A DNA stretch of 64,000 bases from positions 1,426,001 to 1,490,000 of the forward strand of contig NZ_DASYGY010000009.1 in assembly GCF_035999195.1 (NCBI RefSeq). Direction: 5' to 3'. Under the pieces are notes generated by a model. It worked only from the letters and a program-made list of their open reading frames with translations. It searched no databases and had not been told where the DNA came from. The translations under genes and the position numbers were made by a program. This document shows positions 9,148-17,877 of this stretch, one piece after another. This DNA is from Pseudoxanthomonas sp. (GTDB lineage: Bacteria; Pseudomonadota; Gammaproteobacteria; Xanthomonadales; Xanthomonadaceae). Numbering within the stretch: position 1 is the stretch's first letter; the number at the start of each line of letters is the position of its first letter.

Positions 9148-9783
9148 TCATCCGCCCTTGAACGGCACGCCCGTCTTCGCCGCCAGCTCTGTTTCGGTCA
9201 CGCCTTCGGCCATCTCCACCAGCGCCAGGCCCTCGGGAGTGACATCGAACACGGCCAGGTCGGTGATGATCCGGTCGACCACGCCCACCCCTGTCAGCGG
9301 CAGGTCGCACTGGGGAAGGATCTTGTGGCTGCCGTCCTTCGCCACGTGCTCCATCAGCACGACGATGCGCTTGACGCCGGCCACCAGGTCCATCGCGCCG
9401 CCCATGCCCTTGACCATCTTGCCCGGGACCATCCAGTTGGCCAGGTCGCCCTTGTCGGTGACCTGCATGGCGCCGAGCACGGCCAGGTCGATGTGGCCAC
9501 CGCGGATCATGGCGAAGGAATCGTGGCTGCCGAAGTAGCTGGCGCCCGCCCGGGCGGTGACGGTCTGCTTGCCGGCGTTGATCAGGTCGGCGTCCACCTC
9601 GTCCTGGGTCGGGAACGGGCCGATGCCCAGCAGGCCATTTTCGGACTGCAGCCACACGTCCATGCCCGCCGGAATGTGGTTGGCGACCAGCGTCGGCAGA
9701 CCGATGCCCAGGTTGACGTAGGCGCCATCGGTCAGTTCGCGGGCGGCGCGCTGCGCCATCTCATCGCGGGTCCAGGGCATCAC
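9148..9783 (-). CDS. scoB: 3-oxoacid CoA-transferase subunit B
   Basis: 211 residues, the beta subunit of a class I CoA-transferase. The catalytic glutamate is in LQSENGLLGIGP; the segment GGHIDLAVLGAMQV is diagnostic of the family. Together with the A subunit it transfers CoA between succinyl-CoA and acetoacetate (or related short 3-oxoacids), feeding ketone-body or fatty-acid catabolism. The ATG overlaps the stop of scoA by 4 bases. Homologues in Xanthomonas also sit close to the LPS locus, which fits the polysaccharide genes a few kb away. Confidence 0.94.
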   Translation of the reverse strand: MMPWTRDEMAQRAARELTDGAYVNLGIGLPTLVANHIPAGMDVWLQSENGLLGIGPFPTQDEVDADLINAGKQTVTARAGASYFGSHDSFAMIRGGHIDLAVLGAMQVTDKGDLANWMVPGKMVKGMGGAMDLVAGVKRIVVLMEHVAKDGSHKILPQCDLPLTGVGVVDRIITDLAVFDVTPEGLALVEMAEGVTETELAAKTGVPFKGG

Positions 9784-10523
9784 TTGTCTCCTTGGCGGAC
9801 GGTGCGCTGCTCGATGCGCTTCTCGGGGGTGGGGTTATGGACGATGCGGTCCACGTAGATGCCCGGCAGATGGGCGTGGTCGGGATCGATCTCGCCGACC
9901 TCCACGACCTCCTCCACCTCGGCGATGCAGACCCTGCCGGCCATGGCGCAGGCCGGGTTGAAGTTGCGCGCCGTCTTGCGGAACACCAGGTTGCCGGCCT
10001 TGTCGGCCTTCCATGCCTTGACCAGCGAGACATCGGCGCTGAGGGCGGTTTCCATCACGTACCAGTGATCGCCGAACTGGCGCGTCTCCTTGCCTTCGGC
10101 CACCACCGTGCCGTAACCGGTCCGGGTGAAGAACGCGGGGATGCCGGCACCGCCAGCCCGCAGGCGCTCGGCCAGCGTGCCCTGCGGGTTGAACTCCAGC
10201 TCCAGTTCGCCGGACAGGAACTGCCGCTCGAACTCCTTGTTCTCGCCCACGTAGGACGAAATCATCTTCCTGATCTGGCGGGTTTCCAGCAGCAGGCCCA
10301 GGCCGAAGCCGTCGACGCCGGCATTGTTGGAGATCGCGGTCAGTCCCTTCACGCCGCTGTCGCGCAGCGCACCGATCAGCGCTTCGGGAATGCCGCACAG
10401 GCCGAAGCCGCCGACCGCCAGCGTCTGGCCATCGGCCACGACGCCTTTCAGCGCTTCCGCCGCACTGGGATAGAGCTTCTGCTTGCCTCCGGAGCCGGGG
10501 TTACCCGCCATGGCGCGATCCAT
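9780..10523 (-). CDS. scoA: 3-oxoacid CoA-transferase subunit A
   Basis: 247 residues (or 243 from the second Met, 4 codons in). It has the CoA-transferase alpha fold with the conserved GGFGLCGIPEALI segment near residue 40 and SNNAGVDGFGLG near 85. It pairs with scoB, to which it is translationally coupled (overlap ATGA). Shortly upstream and divergent is the ATP-grasp gene at 10627. Substrate specificity (succinyl-CoA:acetoacetate versus acetate) is inferred from family membership only. Confidence 0.94.
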   Translation of the reverse strand: MDRAMAGNPGSGGKQKLYPSAAEALKGVVADGQTLAVGGFGLCGIPEALIGALRDSGVKGLTAISNNAGVDGFGLGLLLETRQIRKMISSYVGENKEFERQFLSGELELEFNPQGTLAERLRAGGAGIPAFFTRTGYGTVVAEGKETRQFGDHWYVMETALSADVSLVKAWKADKAGNLVFRKTARNFNPACAMAGRVCIAEVEEVVEVGEIDPDHAHLPGIYVDRIVHNPTPEKRIEQRTVRQGDK

Positions 10524-10626
10524 TCGATGAGGAAAGCCCGCATTCTACCCAGCGCTGCCGGGCCGACACAGGTACTTTCGGGCAATGGGAGTCCGGCGCG
10601 GGACGTGCGCGTACACTTGCCCACCT

Positions 10627-11559
10627 ATGAAGACCCTCGCCCTCGTCACCGCCGTGGCCGCCTCCGGCCACGACGACGACCTCGCGCCGCTGCTGGATGC
10701 CTGCGCGGACGCCGACCTGCACGCCCGGGCCGTGGCCTGGGACGATCCGACGGTGAGCTGGTCGCGCTTCGACGCGGCGCTCCTGCGCTCACCCTGGGAT
10801 TACACCGAGCGCCTGCCGGAGTTCCTGGCGTGGTGCGCCCAGGTCGATCGGGTGACGCCACTGCTCAACCCGCTCAACGTGGTGCGCTGGAACACCGACA
10901 AACACTATCTGGCCGACCTGGCCACCGTGGGCATTCCGGTCGTCCCCACCCATTTCGTGGAGCCGGATGCCGAACCGATGGAGGCGCTGGCGACCTTCCT
11001 GGCCGCGTTCGACGCGCCCGAATTCGTGGTCAAGCCCACGGTCAGCGCCGGCGCCCGCGACACCCAGCGCTACGCGCGCCACCAGCAGTTCGTGGCCGGC
11101 AACCACATCGGCCGCCTGCTGGAGCAGGAGCGCAGCGTGATGCTGCAACCCTATGTGGCCTCCGTCGATCGCCACGGCGAGACCGCGCTGCTGTACTTCG
11201 ATGGCCGGTTCAGCCACGCCGCCCGAAAGGGCGCACAGTTGCCGCCGGGCGAAGGTGCCCGACAGGCGCCCATGGCCTTGGGCGATATCGTCGCCAGCAC
11301 CGCCTCACCCGGTGAACAGGCACTGGCGGAGCGGATCCTCGCCGCGGCCATGCGGCTGCGCCAGCTCGACGACCCGCCGCTGTATGCGCGTATCGACCTG
11401 CTGGCCGGCGCCGACGGCCTACCGCAACTGCTGGAACTGGAGCTGACCGAGCCCTCGCTGTTCTTCGCCCAGGCCCCCGGCAGCGCCGCCCGTTTCGCCG
11501 CCGTCCTGGCATCGCGGCTGGCGGACGACACCGTACGGGCTCGCACGGCCACCGCCTGA
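10627..11559 (+). CDS. ATP-grasp superfamily protein (DcsG-like)
   Basis: 310 residues from the ATG at 10627, where the conserved N-terminus begins. The sequence contains the ATP-grasp pattern of a substrate domain followed by an ATP-binding core (about residues 100-290: NTDKHYLADL, EFVVKPTVSAGARDT, ERSVMLQPYV, ELELTEPSLFF). Closest family I recognise is the RimK/cyclo-ligase type that includes DcsG of D-cycloserine biosynthesis. These enzymes join a carboxylate to an amine, but no substrate can be deduced. It stands alone between the divergent CoA-transferase genes and etfBA. Confidence 0.75.
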   Translation: MKTLALVTAVAASGHDDDLAPLLDACADADLHARAVAWDDPTVSWSRFDAALLRSPWDYTERLPEFLAWCAQVDRVTPLLNPLNVVRWNTDKHYLADLATVGIPVVPTHFVEPDAEPMEALATFLAAFDAPEFVVKPTVSAGARDTQRYARHQQFVAGNHIGRLLEQERSVMLQPYVASVDRHGETALLYFDGRFSHAARKGAQLPPGEGARQAPMALGDIVASTASPGEQALAERILAAAMRLRQLDDPPLYARIDLLAGADGLPQLLELELTEPSLFFAQAPGSAARFAAVLASRLADDTVRARTATA

Positions 11560-11635
11560 CGGCTAAAATCCCGGGTCTGCCCTCGGCCAGCCGCCGCGGC
11601 CGAACCTCTCCGTCGCATACAGGAATCCCCGCAGG

Positions 11636-12382
11636 ATGAAGATTCTCGTCGCCTACAAGCGCGTGGTGGACTACAACGTCCGCATCCAGGTCAAGCCGGA
11701 CGGGTCCGGCGTGGTCACCGACGGCGTCAAGCTGTCGCCCAACCCCTTCGACGAGATCGCGCTGGAAGAAGCGCTGCGGCTGCGCGACAAGGGCATCGCC
11801 ACCGAAGTCGTGGTCGCCACCATCGCCCCCGCCGACGCCCAGGCCCACCTGCGCAACGGCCTGGCCATGGGCGCCAACCGCGCCATCCACGTGGTCACCG
11901 ACCAGGCCATCCAGCCGCTGACCGCCGCCCGCACCCTGCTGAAGCTGGTCGAGAAGGAATCGCCGGATCTGGTGATCCTCGGCAAGCAGGCCATCGACGA
12001 CGACGCCAACCAGACCGGCCAGATGCTGGCCACGCTGTGGGGCCGCCCGCAGGCCACCTTCGCCGGCAAGCTGGACATCGCCGACGGCAAGGCCACGGTG
12101 GTGCGCGAAGTCGACGCCGGGCTGGAGACGCTGGAAGTCGACCTGCCGGCCGTGGTCACCACCGACCTGCGCCTCAACGAGCCGCGCTTCATCAAGCTGC
12201 CCGACATCATGAAGGCCAAGAGCAAGCCGCTGGAAACCCTGCCGCTGGCCGACCTGGGCGTCGACGCCGCCGACACGCACAAGACCACCCACTACGCCCC
12301 GCCGGCCAAGCGCAGCAAGGGCGTCATGGTGAAGGACGCGGCCGAACTGGTCGCCGCACTCAAGCAGAAAGGGTTGCTGTAA
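11636..12382 (+). CDS. etfB: Electron transfer flavoprotein subunit beta
   Basis: 248 residues, the small ETF subunit, with the AMP-binding region (GANRAIHVVTD, LGKQAIDDDANQTGQM) and the ETF-QO recognition loop (LRLNEPRFIKLPDIMKAK). It works with EtfA as a soluble carrier that collects electrons from acyl-CoA dehydrogenases and hands them to ETF-QO (4847-6457). The stop TAA shares its last base with the ATG of etfA (TAATG). In Xanthomonas this gene pair marks one border of the LPS locus. Confidence 0.97.
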   Translation: MKILVAYKRVVDYNVRIQVKPDGSGVVTDGVKLSPNPFDEIALEEALRLRDKGIATEVVVATIAPADAQAHLRNGLAMGANRAIHVVTDQAIQPLTAARTLLKLVEKESPDLVILGKQAIDDDANQTGQMLATLWGRPQATFAGKLDIADGKATVVREVDAGLETLEVDLPAVVTTDLRLNEPRFIKLPDIMKAKSKPLETLPLADLGVDAADTHKTTHYAPPAKRSKGVMVKDAAELVAALKQKGLL

Positions 12383-13323
12383 TGAGCAAGGTTCTCGTCA
12401 TCGCCGAACACCTGGACGGCAAGCTCAACGCCTCCACCGCCAAGACCGTCAGCGCCGCCGCGGCGTTGAAGGCCGACACCCTCGACGTGGTGGTGCTGGC
12501 CCCCGATCCGACGGCCATCGCCGCCGAAGCCGCGCAGATCGTCGGCGTCGCGAAAGTACTGACTGTCGCCAACGCCGCCAATGCGAACGCCATCGCCCAG
12601 GTGCTCGCCCCGCAGATCGCCAAGCTGGCTGCGGGCTACACGCACGTGTTCGCCCCGTCCACCACCTTCGGCAAGGACCTGATGCCGTGCGTGGCCGCGC
12701 TGCTCGGCGTGAACCAGGTGTCCGACCTGATGGCCGTGGAAGGCCCGCACACCTTCAAGCGCCCGATCTACGCCGGCAACGCGATCATCACCGTCGAAAC
12801 CCCCGCCGACCAGACCGTCGTCGCCACCGTGCGCACGGCCTCCTGGCCGGAAGCCGCCAAGGGCGGCAGCGCAGCGGTCGAGAGCGTCAGCGTTGACGCC
12901 CCCCTGCCGACGCACACGCGCTACCTCGGCCTGGCCGCCGGCAAATCCGACCGCCCCGACCTGCAGAGCGCCAAGCGCGTCGTCTCCGGCGGCCGCGGCG
13001 TGGGCTCGGCCGAGAACTTCAAGGTCATCTACGCCCTGGCCGACAAGCTCGGCGCCGCCGTCGGCGCCTCGCGCGCTGCGGTCGATGCCGGCTACGTGCC
13101 GAACGAACTGCAGGTCGGCCAGACCGGCAAGATCATCGCCCCCGAGCTGTACATCGCCGTCGGCATCTCCGGCGCCATCCAGCACCTGACCGGCATCAAG
13201 GACGCCGGCACGATCGTGGCGATCAACAAGGACCCGGAGTCCCCGATCTTCGAGATCGCGGATATCGGACTGGTGGGGGATTTGTTCGCGCTGCTGCCGG
13301 AATTGGAGTCGGCTCTGGACTGA
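12382..13323 (+). CDS. etfA: Electron transfer flavoprotein subunit alpha
   Basis: 313 residues from the ATG that overlaps the etfB stop. The C-terminal FAD domain is evident: SGGRGVGSAENF, VGQTGKIIAPELYIAVGISGAIQH and INKDPESPIFEIADIGLVGDL. It binds the FAD of the ETF heterodimer. It is followed by 112 bases with no gene and then by the first gene of the polysaccharide island. Third positions are GC-rich here, in contrast to the genes that follow. Confidence 0.97.
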   Translation: MSKVLVIAEHLDGKLNASTAKTVSAAAALKADTLDVVVLAPDPTAIAAEAAQIVGVAKVLTVANAANANAIAQVLAPQIAKLAAGYTHVFAPSTTFGKDLMPCVAALLGVNQVSDLMAVEGPHTFKRPIYAGNAIITVETPADQTVVATVRTASWPEAAKGGSAAVESVSVDAPLPTHTRYLGLAAGKSDRPDLQSAKRVVSGGRGVGSAENFKVIYALADKLGAAVGASRAAVDAGYVPNELQVGQTGKIIAPELYIAVGISGAIQHLTGIKDAGTIVAINKDPESPIFEIADIGLVGDLFALLPELESALD

Positions 13324-13435
13324 CGACGAGGATTTTGGCGAACAGTCTTAGTACCTAGGCCGTTCGGGCAAGTCAAGACTTGTCAGAAAGTTTGTTTAGC
13401 AGTCCATACATGGAAGACGATCATTGCAACCGACC

Positions 13436-14389
13436 ATGCATAACCTCTCACCAACCAACCCTGCACCAACCAGATACTCTGTAGTGGTGCCCGTCTACAG
13501 GGGCGGAAAATCCATAGGTGAGCTGCGCAAACGCCTCGCCGAGGCGCTTGAGTCCCTTGGGCATGCATACGAGATCATTTTCGTCGATGACCGTGGCAGC
13601 CAGGACAATTGGCCTGTGATCAAACAGTTGTGCGAAGCCAATACGCCATCGGTGCGCGGCATCCGGCTAAGTCGCAACTTCGGACAGCACGCAGCCACGT
13701 TGTGCGGAATCTCCCATGCGCGGGGCGAATGGATCGTCACTATCGATGAGGACCTGGAGCAACCACCCGAAGCAGTCCCTTCGATGCTGGAAAAGGCGGA
13801 AGAAGGCCACCATGTGGTCTACGGCGTGAACGAAGAGCGGTCGCATGCATGGTGGCGGAACCTGACTTCAGAACTGGGACGCAGCCTGTTCAAGTTTGCG
13901 ATCCCCAGCTTGAATCGCGAATACACATCGTTCCGGGTCATCCATCGCGCCGTGGCGAAAGATCTTGAGCGCTTCCAGTCGCCATTTACTTTTATCGATG
14001 GATACATTTCTTGGATTACGCATAACTACGCTACTGTCGTCGTCCCGCACGATCCCAGGCTCCACGGAAAGAGCAGCTATAGCGTGAGGATGCTGGTTGC
14101 CCACATGGTCAACATCTTCGTGACGTTCTCGGATCTCCCGCTACGCGTTGCGACATGGCTCGGCCTCAGCGCATCGCTCGGCGGCGCCGTGTGGGGGGTT
14201 TCGATCCTGATCGCCAAACTTACGGGTGCACTAAGCGTAAGTGGGTACGCCTCCATAATGGCGGGAATGACGTTCCTTGGTGGTTTGCAGCTACTGATCC
14301 TTGGGGTCTTCGGGGAGTACCTCGCACGCATTAATTTCAAGACCGCTTCGATGCCGCTTTTTCTCATTGAGCAGGAGATAGGAGATTGA
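13436..14389 (+). CDS. Membrane-anchored family 2 glycosyltransferase (GtrB/DPM1-like)
   Basis: 317 residues from the ATG at 13436; a TTG at 13424 preceded by GGAAG is an equally possible start. The GT-A domain occupies about residues 10-225 with nucleotide-binding motifs VVVPVYRG, FVDDRG and TIDEDLEQPPE. Two C-terminal transmembrane helices follow (about 225-305). This layout is that of GtrB/ArnC/DPM1 enzymes, which load a sugar onto undecaprenyl phosphate on the cytoplasmic face. First gene of the lower-GC island; its stop overlaps the TTG of the next gene. A small flippase-like gene (15733) and a polytopic membrane protein (17878) downstream could complete a Gtr-type system. Confidence 0.85.
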   Translation: MHNLSPTNPAPTRYSVVVPVYRGGKSIGELRKRLAEALESLGHAYEIIFVDDRGSQDNWPVIKQLCEANTPSVRGIRLSRNFGQHAATLCGISHARGEWIVTIDEDLEQPPEAVPSMLEKAEEGHHVVYGVNEERSHAWWRNLTSELGRSLFKFAIPSLNREYTSFRVIHRAVAKDLERFQSPFTFIDGYISWITHNYATVVVPHDPRLHGKSSYSVRMLVAHMVNIFVTFSDLPLRVATWLGLSASLGGAVWGVSILIAKLTGALSVSGYASIMAGMTFLGGLQLLILGVFGEYLARINFKTASMPLFLIEQEIGD

Positions 14390-14961
14390 AGCCGCTACTG
14401 ATAATCGGAGGATCCTCATTCGGACGCCTAATCAAAGTATTGGCAGAGGAGGTTGGCCGCAAGGTAGCAGGGCACGTCGATGACTTACATACTGGCGATT
14501 GGATCGTAGGCCGCAGCGACGATCTTGGCTCGCGCTTTACGCCTAGTGATGTGGACTTAGCCATGGCAATCGGGTACAGGCACATCGATGCGAGGATGAC
14601 GATGTTCCGCCGGTTGACCGCGATGGGGTTCGACTTCCCAAACCTAACGCACCCATCTGCGAGGATCAGCCCTCACGCGTCGGTAGGTGCGGGCAGTCTG
14701 GTGATGGCCAACGCGGACATCGACGCCTTCAGTCGTGTCGGTGAACTTTGCGTCCTGTGGCCCAATGTAACGGTCAGCCACGACAACACTATCGGCGAAG
14801 GAACTTTCATCAGTCCCGCTGCTACACTTTGCGGCTTCGTGTCCATTGGGGCGATCAGCTTCATCGGCGCCAGTGCCACCATCGTCGACAATTGCGTGCT
14901 AGCGCCCCGTTCATTCGTAAAGGCCGCGAGTCGTTACAACAACAGAATTGCGAGAACATGA
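14386..14961 (+). CDS. NeuD-like sugar O/N-acyltransferase (left-handed beta-helix)
   Basis: 191 residues, starting at a TTG that overlaps the preceding stop (TTGA); no closer ATG gives the full Rossmann-like N-terminus (PLLIIGGSSFGRLIKVL). The second half is hexapeptide-repeat (LbH) sequence, e.g. ARISPHASVGAGSLVMAN and ATIVDNCVLAPRSFV. NeuD/PglD-type enzymes acetylate amino-sugars or sialic-acid-like sugars. Beside WecE and WecB it may N-acylate a 4-amino-4,6-dideoxyhexose. The stop overlaps the next ATG. Confidence 0.8.
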   Translation: MKPLLIIGGSSFGRLIKVLAEEVGRKVAGHVDDLHTGDWIVGRSDDLGSRFTPSDVDLAMAIGYRHIDARMTMFRRLTAMGFDFPNLTHPSARISPHASVGAGSLVMANADIDAFSRVGELCVLWPNVTVSHDNTIGEGTFISPAATLCGFVSIGAISFIGASATIVDNCVLAPRSFVKAASRYNNRIART

Positions 14962-15680
14962 GCACTCAGAAGCGGGTTGCCGTACTGCAGTCCAGCTATA
15001 TCCCATGGAAGGGATACTTCGACATTATTCACGATGTCGACGCATTCATTTTTTACGACGACGTCCAGTTCACCTACCAAGACTGGCGCTCGCGCAATCG
15101 TGTGATTGCAAACGGCGCACCAACTTGGCTGACTGTACCGACAGGCAGCAACATCAAACGCCTGATCAATGAAGTGGAGCTGACCGACTCAGCATGGCAG
15201 AAGAAACACTGGTCGACCATTCGCCACGCCTACACCAAATCCCGCCATTTCCGCGAGTACTCGTCGCTCGTCGAAGATCTTTACCTGGGTACCGCTTGGA
15301 GATCTCTCTCCGAGATGAATCAGACATTCACCCGAAGCATTGCGGAAACCTTGGGCATTCAAACCGAGTTTCGCGATTCGTCGGAGTTCAGCGCTAGTGG
15401 AGAGAAGCTGGATCGTCTGATTGATCTCCTGGTTAAGGCGGGTGCAACCCACTATCTATCGGGTCCGGCCGCCCGCTCGTACATAGACCCGCAACGTTTC
15501 GAGGAGGTTGGGATCCAGCTTGAATACAAGGACTACTCGGGTTATCCCGAGTACAAACAACTTTCCCATGAGTTCGAGCACGCAGTAAGCGTACTGGATA
15601 TGCTCTTCAATGTCGGTGCGGACGCGCCGAAGTACATCTGGGGATGGCGCGATCGAGGAACGTCGACCTCCAGCACCTGA
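14958..15680 (+). CDS. WbqC-family protein
   Basis: 240 residues. The N-terminus carries the WbqC signature AVLQSSYIPWKGYFDII followed by FIFYDDVQFTYQDW and RSRNRV. Members occur in O-antigen and capsule clusters, often with WecE-type aminotransferases; the biochemical role is not established, though involvement in modifying an amino-sugar has been proposed. The ATG overlaps the stop of the NeuD-like gene. It lies third in an apparently single transcript of polysaccharide genes. Confidence 0.88.
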   Translation: MSTQKRVAVLQSSYIPWKGYFDIIHDVDAFIFYDDVQFTYQDWRSRNRVIANGAPTWLTVPTGSNIKRLINEVELTDSAWQKKHWSTIRHAYTKSRHFREYSSLVEDLYLGTAWRSLSEMNQTFTRSIAETLGIQTEFRDSSEFSASGEKLDRLIDLLVKAGATHYLSGPAARSYIDPQRFEEVGIQLEYKDYSGYPEYKQLSHEFEHAVSVLDMLFNVGADAPKYIWGWRDRGTSTSST

Positions 15681-15732
15681 ACTCGCACGCAGCGGGTCAA
15701 TCTATCCCCACACCTCAGAGCTAAACGGGCTT

Positions 15733-16101
15733 ATGGCTTACATCTTCATCCTGCTGACCATTTTGTTGACGGCATACGGTCAACTTATGCTGAAGTGGCA
15801 AGTCAGTCTGCATCCTCATGTCCTAAGCACCCCTTTCTCGTTTTCAGCACTTACGTCCTTGTTGTTGAAACCCTGGGTCATCAGCGCATTCATCGCAGCA
15901 TTCGGGGCGTCGCTATGCTGGATGGCTGCCATCAGTCGATTGCCTCTCAGCAAGGCTTATCCGTTCACCGCACTCAGTTTTCCGCTCATCGCCGTCCTGG
16001 CTGCTTGGTTGTTCCGCGAGTCGCTTGACTCGTACAAGCTTGTCGGCACAGCCTTCATAATCATCGGCGTTATCGTACTGTCCCGCTCGGGAGTCTCCTG
16101 A
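15733..16101 (+). CDS. Small EamA/ArnE-like membrane transporter
   Basis: 122 residues, four hydrophobic helices filling almost the whole chain, as in ArnE/ArnF and SMR-type half transporters. The C-terminal helix pair (LSFPLIAVLAAWLFRESLD...IIIGVIVLSRSG) is typical of EamA. It could flip a polyprenyl-phosphate-linked sugar across the inner membrane, which is what ArnE/ArnF do for aminoarabinose. The neighbouring GtrB/ArnC-like transferase supports this, but the substrate is inferred. Start chosen at the ATG before MAYIF; upstream in-frame codons give no membrane sequence. Confidence 0.78.
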   Translation: MAYIFILLTILLTAYGQLMLKWQVSLHPHVLSTPFSFSALTSLLLKPWVISAFIAAFGASLCWMAAISRLPLSKAYPFTALSFPLIAVLAAWLFRESLDSYKLVGTAFIIIGVIVLSRSGVS

Positions 16102-16102
16102 T

Positions 16103-16726
16103 ATGGCGCAGAAAACCGACGGGATTCACGCGATCCTTTCATTACCGGCGATTTACGATTTCGTACAGACCGCACTGGGCGCAAGCAAGTCGAGACGCAA
16201 GCTGGTCCGCGACCATATCCGTCCGGAGCCGGGGGACGTGCTTCTGGACATCGGCTGCGGCACGGGCGAACTCCTGCCGTTTCTTCCTGCAAGCATCAAG
16301 TACCACGGCTTCGACTTGTCGCAGTCTTATATTGAGGCGGCTCGCCGACGCTATGCAGGGCGCGGCATCTTCGATTGCATGGATATTGCGGAATACATCC
16401 CAACGCCTGGAAGCCCGCCTGCCGATATAGTCCTTGCCATCGGTGTACTGCACCACCTCGACGATGACTTGGCTATCAAACTCCTGCGTACCGCCCGCGA
16501 CCAACTGCGATTAGGTGGACGGTTCGTCTCGCTGGACGGCACGCTGGTCCGTGGCCAGTCCCGGATTGCTCGCAAGCTGGTGCTTCAGGATCGCGGCAAG
16601 AACATCCGCACACCTGAGGCCTACGCAAGTCTGGCGCGCAATGTTTTCGGCAATGTCCAACCGCGCGTGCGTACGGACATGATCTACGTACCCTATACGC
16701 ATTGCATTCTTGAATGCACCCACTGA
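16103..16726 (+). CDS. Class I SAM-dependent methyltransferase
   Basis: 207 residues. Motif I is LLDIGCGTGELLPFL near residue 52, with HGFDLSQSYIEAAR as motif II and DIVLAIGVLHHLDDD as the post-motif region, all of a Rossmann-fold methyltransferase. It begins directly after the stop of the EamA gene. In an ABC-transporter-dependent polysaccharide locus such an enzyme can methylate the terminal sugar and stop chain growth, but it could equally methylate a repeat-unit sugar. Gap of 19 bases to the wecE start. Confidence 0.85.
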   Translation: MAQKTDGIHAILSLPAIYDFVQTALGASKSRRKLVRDHIRPEPGDVLLDIGCGTGELLPFLPASIKYHGFDLSQSYIEAARRRYAGRGIFDCMDIAEYIPTPGSPPADIVLAIGVLHHLDDDLAIKLLRTARDQLRLGGRFVSLDGTLVRGQSRIARKLVLQDRGKNIRTPEAYASLARNVFGNVQPRVRTDMIYVPYTHCILECTH

Positions 16727-16745
16727 AGCAGGTAGGAGACTCCGT

Positions 16746-17873
16746 TTGATCCCCTTCAACAAGCCTTTCATGACAGGCGGCGAACTGGTCAACATCGCCG
16801 AAGCCCACCGAGCTGGACACCTGTCAGGGGATGGCCCCTTCACCAGACAGTGCCACAACGAGCTACAGCGCATCTGCGCCACTCCCAAGGCGCTACTAAC
16901 GCATTCGTGTACTGCCGCGCTTGAGATGGCGGCGTTGCTCCTCGATCTCGAGGCTGGCGATGAAGTGATCATGCCGTCCTACACGTTCGTGTCCACCGCG
17001 AGCGCCTTCGTGCTCCGCGGCGCGGTGCCTGTCTTCGTGGACATACGCGAAGACACCCTCAATATAGATGAGCGTTTGATCGAAGCGGCTATCGGCCCGC
17101 GAACCAAGGCCATCTGCGTCGTCCACTATGCTGGCGTTGCCTGCGAGATGGATGTCATCATGGAAATCGCGCGCCGCCATGGACTTAAGGTCGTCGAAGA
17201 CGCTGCGCAAGCGATCATGTCTACTTACAAGGGGAAGCCTCTCGGCGCGATCGGCGACCTCGGTGCGCTGAGTTTTCACGAGACCAAGAACATCATTTCC
17301 GGAGAAGGGGGTGCGCTCCTGTGCCGCGATCCGGAAGTCGGCGAGCGCGCCGAGATTATCCGCGAAAAGGGCACCAACCGTAGCCGCTTCTTCCGCGGGC
17401 AAGTTGACAAGTACACGTGGGTCGATATCGGCTCCTCCTTCTTGCCTGGCGAGATTACTGCCGCATTCTTGGCAGCGCAGATAAAAGACTGCGAAAGCAT
17501 TACCGCGCGACGCCTCGCAATCTGGGACCGCTACCATGTATGGGCAGAGCAACATGAGGAACGGCTACGACTGCGCCGCCCCATCGTTCCGTCGGATAGA
17601 ACCCACAATGCGCACATGTACTACCTTCTGCTCCCCTCGCTTGAGCAACGCACCCGCTTTATTCAGGAGATGAGAGCAGAAGGCGTGCAGACGGTGTTCC
17701 ACTACATCCCGTTGCATTCCTCTCCCGCAGGCCTCTCGCATTGCAGGACTCCAATGGAAATGCACGTCACCGATTCGATCAGTGATCGCTTGGTGCGGAT
17801 GCCTCTTTGGGTAGGCGTAGAGGAGCATTTGCCGGCGATCTTCGCTGCGGCCGATAGAGCGCTGGCGGGCTGA
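16746..17873 (+). CDS. wecE: dTDP-4-amino-4,6-dideoxygalactose transaminase (WecE/RffA-like)
   Basis: 375 residues from the TTG at 16746, which has AGGAG a few bases upstream and gives the canonical N-terminus IPFNKPF; an ATG at 16710 in the same frame would add 12 residues and overlap the methyltransferase. DegT/DnrJ/EryC1/StrS fold. The PLP-binding lysine is in SFHETKNIISGEGGAL; LSGDGPFTRQCHNEL and MPSYTFVSTASAF are typical of WecE. It aminates dTDP-4-keto-6-deoxyglucose to dTDP-Fuc4N. Length equals E. coli WecE (376). Confidence 0.9.
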   Translation: MIPFNKPFMTGGELVNIAEAHRAGHLSGDGPFTRQCHNELQRICATPKALLTHSCTAALEMAALLLDLEAGDEVIMPSYTFVSTASAFVLRGAVPVFVDIREDTLNIDERLIEAAIGPRTKAICVVHYAGVACEMDVIMEIARRHGLKVVEDAAQAIMSTYKGKPLGAIGDLGALSFHETKNIISGEGGALLCRDPEVGERAEIIREKGTNRSRFFRGQVDKYTWVDIGSSFLPGEITAAFLAAQIKDCESITARRLAIWDRYHVWAEQHEERLRLRRPIVPSDRTHNAHMYYLLLPSLEQRTRFIQEMRAEGVQTVFHYIPLHSSPAGLSHCRTPMEMHVTDSISDRLVRMPLWVGVEEHLPAIFAAADRALAG

Positions 17874-17877
17874 TCAT